Below, piece after piece: positions 1 to 5,947 of a stretch of 7,081 nucleotides of DNA; positions within the stretch are counted from its first letter, which is position 1, and each line of letters starts with the position of its first letter. Below the pieces are notes generated by a model. The model was not told the DNA's origin. It did no database searches and saw nothing but the letters and a program-made list of their open reading frames with translations. This stretch comes from Clostridiales bacterium (lineage in GTDB: Bacteria > Bacillota_A > Clostridia > Lachnospirales > Lachnospiraceae), in NCBI GenBank assembly GCA_030154385.1, contig JASKJZ010000130.1:1-7081 (forward strand), given 5' to 3'. The position numbers and the translations under genes were made by a program.

Positions 1-99
1 ATAGAGATTCTAAGCTATTATTATAGAAGAAACAACCTACGTACATTTGAAGAACTTGTAGATGCAATTTCTTTTTTATTGCTTTATATTCACAAATAA
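1..99 (+). CDS. 3' end of an unidentified upstream gene (partial)
   Basis: Frame 1 is open from the first base for 32 codons and ends in TAA at 97-99, while the other two forward frames hit stops almost at once (TAG at 2, TAG by about 24). The visible tail contains the stretch RTFEELVDAISF and ends LLLYIHK: an acidic helix-like segment followed by a hydrophobic one. I do not recognise the family. The tail loosely recalls the C-termini of some DDE transposases, but that is an impression, not a homology result. No clear terminator follows it before the binding-protein gene. With only 32 codons, a chance open frame in AT-rich DNA is possible. Confidence 0.35.
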   Translation: MEILSYYYRRNNLRTFEELVDAISFLLLYIHK

Positions 100-105
100 T
101 ACACT
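72..105 (+). promoter_or_regulatory. Candidate promoter for the sugar-import operon
   Basis: This AT-rich stretch is the most likely place for the operon promoter. AATAAT at 95-100 matches five of six bases of a sigma-A -10 box, and TACACT at 100-105 is an alternative. Upstream there are only weak -35 candidates: the T-run at 72-77 with a 17-bp spacer, or TTGCTT at 79-84 with a short 15-bp spacer. The -10 overlaps the stop codon of the preceding open frame. No CcpA cre site or clear AraC-type direct repeats were found nearby. This is a guess from composition and position. Confidence 0.2.
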
Positions 106-180
106 ATTTTAAAAATTTACCATCTGTAATGAGTCAATTTTTCATGATAAACTCAGAACATATCAAAAAAGAAAAGCAAA

Positions 181-187
181 AGGGAGG
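181..187 (+). promoter_or_regulatory. Ribosome binding site that fixes the binding-protein start
   Basis: AGGGAGG lies 7 nt before the ATG at 195. It rules out the in-frame ATG at 129, which would add 22 polar residues in front of a classic lipoprotein signal peptide and has no comparable ribosome binding site. Confidence 0.85.
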
Positions 188-194
188 ATTTTCA

Positions 195-1544
195 ATGAAA
201 AAGAAATTTCTTACAGGGGTGTTAGCATTATGTATGGCAGCAAGCTTGTTTACGGGCTGTAAAAGCAAGGATACGACGGCTACCGATACGAACGCTTCGC
301 AGCCAAAACAAGAGGAAGCAAGCGATACATCAGTTGAGGCACAAGCAGAACCAATTACCCTGACCGTATTTTCGAATCTGCCAGATCGAAAGAATGGTCA
401 AGGACTCGTGGAGCAAAAAATAATCGATGAATACATGGCAGAGAATCCAAATGTTACAATTAAAGTAGAAGCACTGGACGAAGAGGCTTATAAAACAAAA
501 TTTAAGGCATATGCAATGAATGGTATGCCGGATATTGTGAGTATATGGGGACAGCCTTCCTTCCTAGATGAAGTGCTTGAGGCAGGTATATTAGAACCAC
601 TTAATGAAGCAGATTATCAAGATTATAAATTTGTTCCAGGTTCACTAGAAGGCTTTAAACGAGATGGAACGTTATACGGCCTTCCAAGAAATACGGATGT
701 CATGGCCTTTTATTACAATCAAAAAATGTTCGATGACAATGGATGGGAAGTACCAAAAACCTATGATGAACTGCTCGCACTGGGACAAAAAATTAACGAT
801 GCAGGTATTGTTCCTGTTGCAATGGATGGTGGAGACGGATGGCCACTTGCAATCTATTTGACGGATCTTTTGGTTCGGGTAAATGGAAATAGTAAGGATA
901 TCGTAGCGAATGCAATTGCAAACGCAGATTTTACCGATCCTGCATTTGTGGAAGCCACGAATCTCTTAGCAAAGACTGCACAATCAGGATTATTCCAAGT
1001 AGGATATGATTCACAGGATTATGGAACGGCAATGAATTTATTCACCAACGGACAGGCTGCTATGTTCTATATGGGTAGCTGGGAAGCTTCTATGGCATTA
1101 AATCAAGACATCAGTGAGGATGTTCGAACGAATATTCGTGCCTTTACTATGCCAGTTGTTGCAGATGGAAAAGGAAGTCAGACGGATATAGCAGCATGGA
1201 ATGGCGGTGGATATGCAGTATACGCGCATTCCGATCAAAATGAAGAAGCAATCAAATTCTTAAATTATATGTACCAACCAGATAAGCTTTCAAAATATGG
1301 ATGGGAAAATGGCGTAGGTATGTCCGCACAAGATCAAAGTGCATATATGACAGGAAATGAAACGGAATTACAAAAGCAATTTACTGGAATTTTGCAAACC
1401 GCGACCAGTGTTTCAGGGACACCAATTAACGATTGTGGACCATCGGTATTTAAGACAGCAATGGAAAGTGAAATACAAAGCGTATGCAATGGAACGAAAA
1501 GCGTAGATGACTTTTTAAGTACAATTGGGGAAGCTTGCAAATAG
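195..1544 (+). CDS. Extracellular sugar-binding lipoprotein of a CUT1 ABC importer
   Basis: This 449-residue protein is the substrate-capturing part of a carbohydrate ABC importer, anchored to the outer face of the membrane. It opens with a lipoprotein signal peptide (KKK, then a hydrophobic core) and a lipobox ending LFTGC, so Cys22 should be lipidated. Residues 23-53 form a polar Thr/Asp/Ser/Glu-rich tether. The mature domain has the hallmarks of family 1 solute-binding proteins: MPDIVSIWGQ near 111-120, YGLPRNTDVMAFYYN at 161-175, and GQAAMFYMGSWE at 286-297. W118, W216, W296 and W335 are candidates for stacking on sugar rings. Length is normal for the family. The start is set by the ribosome binding site at 181-187. 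It is the first gene of the cluster and is followed by a terminator-like hairpin, which fits the usual excess of binding protein over permease. The ligand is unknown; the downstream GH30 enzyme suggests a beta-linked oligosaccharide. Confidence 0.93.
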   Translation: MKKKFLTGVLALCMAASLFTGCKSKDTTATDTNASQPKQEEASDTSVEAQAEPITLTVFSNLPDRKNGQGLVEQKIIDEYMAENPNVTIKVEALDEEAYKTKFKAYAMNGMPDIVSIWGQPSFLDEVLEAGILEPLNEADYQDYKFVPGSLEGFKRDGTLYGLPRNTDVMAFYYNQKMFDDNGWEVPKTYDELLALGQKINDAGIVPVAMDGGDGWPLAIYLTDLLVRVNGNSKDIVANAIANADFTDPAFVEATNLLAKTAQSGLFQVGYDSQDYGTAMNLFTNGQAAMFYMGSWEASMALNQDISEDVRTNIRAFTMPVVADGKGSQTDIAAWNGGGYAVYAHSDQNEEAIKFLNYMYQPDKLSKYGWENGVGMSAQDQSAYMTGNETELQKQFTGILQTATSVSGTPINDCGPSVFKTAMESEIQSVCNGTKSVDDFLSTIGEACK

Positions 1545-1557
1545 TTTTGTCATGAAG

Positions 1558-1598
1558 AAAATGTGGTTATCGTTTTTTTGCGACAGCCACATTTTTTT
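1558..1598 (+). terminator. Intra-operon Rho-independent terminator (likely partial)
   Basis: An inverted repeat begins ATGTGGTTATCG at 1561 and is matched by CGACAGCCACAT ending at 1592. This gives a 12-bp stem with one G-U pair and one A-C mismatch, extendable by flanking A-T pairs, around an 8-nt loop that is mostly T. A run of seven T follows directly (1592-1598). It begins 14 bases past the binding-protein stop and ends 27 bases before the permease start. Since the permeases have no obvious promoter of their own, it probably lets some transcription through and lowers permease, kinase and hydrolase expression relative to the binding protein. Confidence 0.8.
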
Positions 1599-1625
1599 CA
1601 AAATATTGCCCAATAGGAGGATGAC

Positions 1626-2501
1626 ATGAAAAGATTGTATCGAAATAAATTGGTTATTACAAGCCTCATATTGCCAGGGCTTTTGGTGTTTGTGTTTGCT
1701 ATTTTGGCACCGATATGCCTTAGTGTATATTATGGCTGTACCGATTATTCTGGCATGGGAAAGGCAACCTTTACTGGAATTGAAAATTATAAAGCTTTGC
1801 TATCGGATGAGGCTTTTTTTCGTTCCTTATTAAACTCTTTCTTGCTTGCACTCGGCTTTATTTTTATCCAGCACCCAATCGCACTTGTAGTAGCAGCGGT
1901 CTTAGATAAGCTGCAAGGGAAAGCGGAGGGATTTTTTCGGTGTGTATATTTTATACCCAATGTTATTTCTGTAGCAGTCATTGCTTACTTATGGAAGTTT
2001 ATATACAATCCCGACTTTGGACTTTTACACCATGTGCTGCAGATATTTGGCGTTCAAAATAAGATAAATTGGTTCAGTCAGGATCTTGCCATCTGGTCCG
2101 TATTGATTGTTTTGATTTGGCACGGCTTTGGTTGGGGAATGTTGATTTATTATACGGGAATTAAAAATATTGATCCGGTTCTTTATGAAGCCTCCGCAAT
2201 TGACGGTGCCAATCAAAGGACGACCTTTTTTCGTATTACGCTGCCGCTTATGAAGCCAGTGATTCAAATTAATGTTACGATGGCTATCATTTCGGCCCTA
2301 AAACAGATGGAAACCGTTTATTTGCTCACCAACGGGGGACCTGGAAACAGCACTCAGTTTGCAGCAAATTACTTGTATCAACAAGCCTTTAAAGCATTTC
2401 GATATGGATATGGAAATGCAATCGGCGTCGTGTTCATTGTGATATGTCTATTGGTGACGGTGGGACTTAATCTTATATTTACCGAAAAAAAGGAAGCATA
2501 G
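1626..2501 (+). CDS. CUT1 sugar ABC importer permease (MalF/UgpA-like)
   Basis: This 291-residue integral membrane protein is one of the two channel subunits of the importer. A short basic N-terminus (KRLYRNK) precedes a first membrane helix at about 10-35. Further hydrophobic segments lie at about 70-93, 107-125, 155-177, 213-227 and 263-285, giving the six-helix layout of the MalF/UgpA type. The cytoplasmic EAA loop that docks the ATPase is visible at 188-207 (EASAIDG, ending ITLP). TNGGPGNST at 235-243 is a signature of this permease branch. AGGAGG at 1615-1620 lies 5 nt before the ATG. The gene follows the terminator-like hairpin and is 13 bp from the second permease, so the two are co-transcribed. 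Length is typical. The transported sugar cannot be read from the sequence. Confidence 0.93.
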   Translation: MKRLYRNKLVITSLILPGLLVFVFAILAPICLSVYYGCTDYSGMGKATFTGIENYKALLSDEAFFRSLLNSFLLALGFIFIQHPIALVVAAVLDKLQGKAEGFFRCVYFIPNVISVAVIAYLWKFIYNPDFGLLHHVLQIFGVQNKINWFSQDLAIWSVLIVLIWHGFGWGMLIYYTGIKNIDPVLYEASAIDGANQRTTFFRITLPLMKPVIQINVTMAIISALKQMETVYLLTNGGPGNSTQFAANYLYQQAFKAFRYGYGNAIGVVFIVICLLVTVGLNLIFTEKKEA

Positions 2502-2514
2502 AGGAGGCAATAAA

Positions 2515-3357
2515 ATGCAAACGGAACAAAATAAAAATCCATTCGCAAGGGCTGCTTTGTGGATCATTTTAATGATTGTGGCACTTGTTCAGGTATTTCC
2601 TTTAATCTGGCTGATTGATTTTTCGCTTGCTAGCAGTAATGAGATGTTTACCAGCGGTCTTTTGATTCTGCCAAAAAAAATACAGTGGGGAAATTATGTA
2701 AAAGCCTTTGTGGATGGGCACTTTCTTTTATATTTGAAAAATAGTGTACTAATTAATACATTAGCGGTTCTTTTCGTTGTTGTGATTTCCATTATGGCGG
2801 CCTTTGCATGCAAAAGGATGGAATGGAAGCTCAGCGGATTTGTAAAGACCCTTCTTTTAGTAGGGATGATGATACCAATCCATGCAACTTTGCTCCCAAA
2901 TTATAAAATTTACAACGCGATTGGACTTACCGACACCATATGGGCACTTTTAATTCCCTATATCGCCTTTTCACTTCCGCAGGCACTTTTTTTAATGACG
3001 GGATTTATCGAGGCCCTACCAGTTGAACTGGAAGAGGCCGCGGTAGTCGATGGCTGCGGCATTTATCGTATTATTTTTTCGGTTCTGACGCCACTTTTAA
3101 AGCCATCCATAGCAACGGTTGCGATTATGACCTTTTTAAATAACTGGAATGAGTTTATGATGGCAAGTACATATCTTAGCTCTCCCAAATGGAAGACACT
3201 TCCCTTTTCGGTATTAGAATTTACAGGACAATATTCTTCTAATTATGCAGTACAATTTGCGGTCATGGCACTCACGGCAGCACCAGCGGTTTTAGTCTAT
3301 ATTTTACTGAATAAACATATTACAAAGGGAGTTGCAATGGGAGCAGTCAAAGGATAG
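2515..3357 (+). CDS. CUT1 sugar ABC importer permease (MalG/UgpE-like)
   Basis: This 280-residue protein is the second channel subunit and should pair with the upstream permease. Hydrophobic helices lie at about 13-35, 70-97, 109-127, 142-162, 197-209 and 244-265. The EAA loop runs through 174-195 (EAAVVDGCG, then LTPLL), with C181 following the conserved Gly. It is followed by FLNNWNEF at 207-214 and the C-terminal KGVAMGAVKG, both typical of the MalG-like branch. GAGGAGG at 2501-2507 shares one base with the previous stop and sits 7 nt before the ATG, which favours translational coupling of the two subunits. No ATPase gene follows, so the complex probably borrows a general MsmK/MalK-type ATPase encoded elsewhere (inference). 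Confidence 0.93.
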   Translation: MQTEQNKNPFARAALWIILMIVALVQVFPLIWLIDFSLASSNEMFTSGLLILPKKIQWGNYVKAFVDGHFLLYLKNSVLINTLAVLFVVVISIMAAFACKRMEWKLSGFVKTLLLVGMMIPIHATLLPNYKIYNAIGLTDTIWALLIPYIAFSLPQALFLMTGFIEALPVELEEAAVVDGCGIYRIIFSVLTPLLKPSIATVAIMTFLNNWNEFMMASTYLSSPKWKTLPFSVLEFTGQYSSNYAVQFAVMALTAAPAVLVYILLNKHITKGVAMGAVKG

Positions 3358-3382
3358 AATGAACGTAGAAGAAATTTTTAGT

Positions 3383-3386
3383 GAGG
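3383..3386 (+). promoter_or_regulatory. Ribosome binding site favouring the ATG start of the kinase
   Basis: GAGG, within AGTGAGGT, is 6 nt before the ATG at 3393. The longer in-frame alternative, GTG at 3381, overlaps this site and has only a weak AGAAGA-like sequence before it. The ATG start, giving a protein 4 residues shorter, is therefore preferred. Confidence 0.55.
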
Positions 3387-3392
3387 TACGAT

Positions 3393-5204
3393 ATGCAAAG
3401 GCTAAAGGGCTGGGTTTCAAGGTTAAGTATTAAGAAGAAGTTGATTTTTTATAGCTATCTTTGTATTACGCCGGTTTTGCTTATCATAAGTGTTATTTTA
3501 TTTATAAAAAATTACAAAGATACCGTTCGGGAAATGAATGTAACCAGGACGCAGACCGTACAAGGCCTTTCCGACAGTATGGAAGGTCTCCAAAGTGATA
3601 TGATGGATATCTGTACCTATATTTGCATTAATAATGAGATATCAAAAATTCTTACTTCCAATCAAGTACAAAAGCTTAATCAAGATACACAGCTTTGGGT
3701 ACATAAAGCTCCAATGGAAATGCTTCAGGATATGGTTGCCTTAAAGGGATATATTAAGACGATTGCCATTTATCCAGAAAATGGGGTGACGCCCTATCTT
3801 CGCTGCATTGACGCCACCTCCTATTTGGGAAGCATCCAAATGGTAAGGGAAACAAAAATATACCAAAAGGCAGTAAAAGAAAAGGGTAACGTATTATGGC
3901 GCTATGTAAATAAAAAAAATAGCGATACCTACGAAGCAAATCGTGGTGATAAGATTGTTTTGTACCGCGAAATATATGATCTTTCCAAGAAAAATGCACT
4001 TGGATATCTGGTAATCGGAGCTTCCAGCGATGAGTTTATGAATTTATGTGAGAATGCAGTATCCAGTGATCGGGAAGGAATTGTTGTTTTTGGACCAGAA
4101 GGAAGTCTTTTATTGTCTTACGGGATGGTCGATAAAGAGATCTTGCAGTTTCTTAAGGAGCAAAGCTTCCCTATCTTTCATAAAAATAAAAAAACACAGC
4201 ATTTTTCCTATCGAAAGAGTGATATTTTTGTTAGTCAAAAGAAAAAAGAAAGTTTTGTCGTCTATAAGATTGTTCCAAAAGAGGAGTTAGGAGCACAGTT
4301 TTTACAGATTGCTTATGGCCCGGTTGCTCTTTTGCTTGGGTTTTTAGTAGGACTGCTTCCAATTTTGATTTTTGTGTCGAATATTATTTCTAAGCCATTG
4401 AAGCGGCTTTGTATGGCAATGGAGGATTTTAAGATGGGGGATTTTACCCAGAAAATAGAAGTTTCGACGCAGGATGAAATGGGTGAAGTAGCAGAAGGCT
4501 TTAATAAGATGGTGGTCGCGATTAAAAGCTTAATTGATACGAACTATGTAATGGAACTAAAGGAAAAGCAAAGTGAGCTTACCGCGCTGCAAGCGCAGAT
4601 AAATCCACATTTTCTTTATAACACATTGGATTCCCTTTATTGGCGGGCACAAGAGGCAGACAATGAAGAAATCGCGGAGGATATTTTGGAGCTTTCCAAT
4701 TTATTTCGTCAGATTTTGGGCCAGGGAAGAGGTGTGATTAGTGTAAAAGAAGAGATTGAGCTGATTCGAACCTATCTTCACATCCAAAAAATGAGGTTTA
4801 CCAAACGCTTAGACTATCAGATAGCAGTCTCGGAGGAAATTCTATTTGAGGATATTCCAAAGCTGGTCTTACAGCCCTTTGTGGAAAATGCGATTGTACA
4901 CGGATTTGAAAAAATCGGCACCCCTGGTTTTGTCGAAATTACGGGAGGCAAAGAAGGGGGATTTATGAAGTTCTGTATTTCGGATAATGGCGCTGGAATG
5001 ACAAAGGAACAGGTAGAGGGCATTTTTAAAGAAGATCCAAAACGTTATTCAGGGCAAAGAATTGTAAGCTATGCTATTAAGAATGTAAGAGAGCGATTGG
5101 AACTTCGGTATCAGAATGAATTTCAGTTGGAGATAAAAAGTGAAGAAGGAAAAGGGACAAAGATTATTATAATGCTGCCTTTATCGAAAAAGGAAGGGGT
5201 GTGA
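3393..5204 (+). CDS. Membrane sensor histidine kinase, LytS/YesM class
   Basis: This 603-residue kinase is the sensing half of a two-component system. A basic N-terminus leads into membrane helix 1 (about 18-38). An extracellular sensor of about 260 residues follows, and then helix 2 (about 306-330). Residues 331-384 form a HAMP linker with SKPLKRL and a DEMGEVAEGFNKM segment, followed by a helical linker. The His_kinase (PF06580) block LQAQINPHFLYNTLDSL places the phospho-accepting His at 406. The HATPase domain shows the N-box LVLQPFVENAIVHGF (Asn499), DNGAGM at 531-536 and a final GKGTK at 586-590. Where relatives often have a glycine patch before KNVRERL, this protein has SYA (559-561), a modest variation. 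It lies 35 bp after the permease and 2 bp before its regulator. It probably responds to the sugar or its loaded binding protein (family knowledge and context). GTG at 3381 is an alternative start. Confidence 0.92.
   Translation: MQRLKGWVSRLSIKKKLIFYSYLCITPVLLIISVILFIKNYKDTVREMNVTRTQTVQGLSDSMEGLQSDMMDICTYICINNEISKILTSNQVQKLNQDTQLWVHKAPMEMLQDMVALKGYIKTIAIYPENGVTPYLRCIDATSYLGSIQMVRETKIYQKAVKEKGNVLWRYVNKKNSDTYEANRGDKIVLYREIYDLSKKNALGYLVIGASSDEFMNLCENAVSSDREGIVVFGPEGSLLLSYGMVDKEILQFLKEQSFPIFHKNKKTQHFSYRKSDIFVSQKKKESFVVYKIVPKEELGAQFLQIAYGPVALLLGFLVGLLPILIFVSNIISKPLKRLCMAMEDFKMGDFTQKIEVSTQDEMGEVAEGFNKMVVAIKSLIDTNYVMELKEKQSELTALQAQINPHFLYNTLDSLYWRAQEADNEEIAEDILELSNLFRQILGQGRGVISVKEEIELIRTYLHIQKMRFTKRLDYQIAVSEEILFEDIPKLVLQPFVENAIVHGFEKIGTPGFVEITGGKEGGFMKFCISDNGAGMTKEQVEGIFKEDPKRYSGQRIVSYAIKNVRERLELRYQNEFQLEIKSEEGKGTKIIIMLPLSKKEGV
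5191..5199 (+). promoter_or_regulatory. Ribosome binding site that decides the regulator start
   Basis: AGGAAGGGG ends 7 nt before the ATG at 5207 but only 1 nt before the in-frame GTG at 5201. A GTG that close could hardly use it, so the ATG is the likelier start. The site lies inside the last codons of the kinase gene, consistent with coupled translation. Confidence 0.65.
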
Positions 5205-5206
5205 GC

Positions 5207-5947
5207 ATGTGCATCAAGCTTTTGATTGCAGATGATGAAGATGTGATTCGTAACGGAATTGCAAAATACATCAAATTGCATACCGATCGGTTTGAACGGA
5301 TTTATCTGGCCCAAAATGGGGAGGAGGCCATGGATATCATTTTCCGCCATAAACCAGATATTATGCTAATGGATGTACAAATGCCAATAAAAAATGGGTT
5401 GGAGGTCATGCGGGAGGCAAAAAAATCAGGCATTCTCCCAAAAACAATTATACTAAGCGGATATGATGAGTTTGCCTATGCACAGCAAGCAGTACGGTTT
5501 GGTGCGAAGGACTATTTGCTAAAGCCTAGTAGGTCTTCCGATATTTTACATAAAATCCACGCATTGGCAGATGAAATCGAAGGAAACGAAAAGGAGGAAG
5601 GGCTGTCAAAAGAGGAAGTAAAAAATGGGCTCGTCGAACAAGCTAGAGAGTATATGGAGGAACAATATTTTAATAATCTGACCTTACAATCGGTGTCTGA
5701 CCAGATTGGGATTACACCAGGATATTTGTCTACATTATTTACGCAGTCTCTTGGGTGCGGATTTGTGGATTATCTAAATGAGATACGCATTCAGCATGCC
5801 TGCGCGTATTTAAAGCAGAACTACTTTAAAACCTATGAAATCGCGTTCAAGGTTGGATTTCGGGATGAAAAATATTTTTCGAAGGTGTTTAAAAAGATTA
5901 TTGGGATGTCACCCTCTGAGTATAAGAAAGGAAGGGAAATGGAATGA
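5207..5947 (+). CDS. AraC-type response regulator, YesN class
   Basis: This 246-residue DNA-binding regulator is the partner of the upstream kinase. The receiver domain (about 1-120) shows the acidic pocket DDED at 9-12, the phospho-accepting Asp56 in LMDVQMP, the switch Ser84 in ILSGYDEF and the conserved Lys106 in LLKPS. A short charged linker (about 121-142, rich in Glu and Lys) leads to an AraC-family double helix-turn-helix domain at about 143-241. Its signatures are LTLQSVSDQIGITPGYLSTLF in the first half, and IAFKVGFRDEKYFSKVFKK then GMSPSEY in the second. It is a compact form; many YesN proteins are longer because of an extra middle region. It probably activates the transporter promoter upstream of 195 when the sugar is present. 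It is 2 bp after the kinase stop and overlaps the hydrolase start by 4 bp. Confidence 0.93.
   Translation: MCIKLLIADDEDVIRNGIAKYIKLHTDRFERIYLAQNGEEAMDIIFRHKPDIMLMDVQMPIKNGLEVMREAKKSGILPKTIILSGYDEFAYAQQAVRFGAKDYLLKPSRSSDILHKIHALADEIEGNEKEEGLSKEEVKNGLVEQAREYMEEQYFNNLTLQSVSDQIGITPGYLSTLFTQSLGCGFVDYLNEIRIQHACAYLKQNYFKTYEIAFKVGFRDEKYFSKVFKKIIGMSPSEYKKGREME

Noticed and set aside
129..163. TGAGT and ACTCA repeat in the leader as a possible operator or hairpin
   Set aside because: Arms of only 5 bp around a long AT-rich loop, expected by chance in such sequence.
129..194. In-frame ATG 22 codons upstream of the binding-protein start
   Set aside because: It lacks a good ribosome binding site and would bury the lipoprotein signal peptide. 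The strong AGGGAGG at 181-187 points to the ATG at 195.
2025..2267. 80-codon reverse-strand open frame inside the first permease
   Set aside because: Shadow of the permease gene; no ribosome binding site or domain seen, and the forward frame explains the sequence.
3900..3924. Inverted repeat CGCTAT/ATAGCG around a run of eight A within the kinase gene
   Set aside because: Only 6 bp with a 13-nt loop, inside an intact coding frame and with no T-run after it. The A-run encodes ordinary Lys/Asn codons and the frame continues undisturbed, so neither termination nor programmed slippage is supported.
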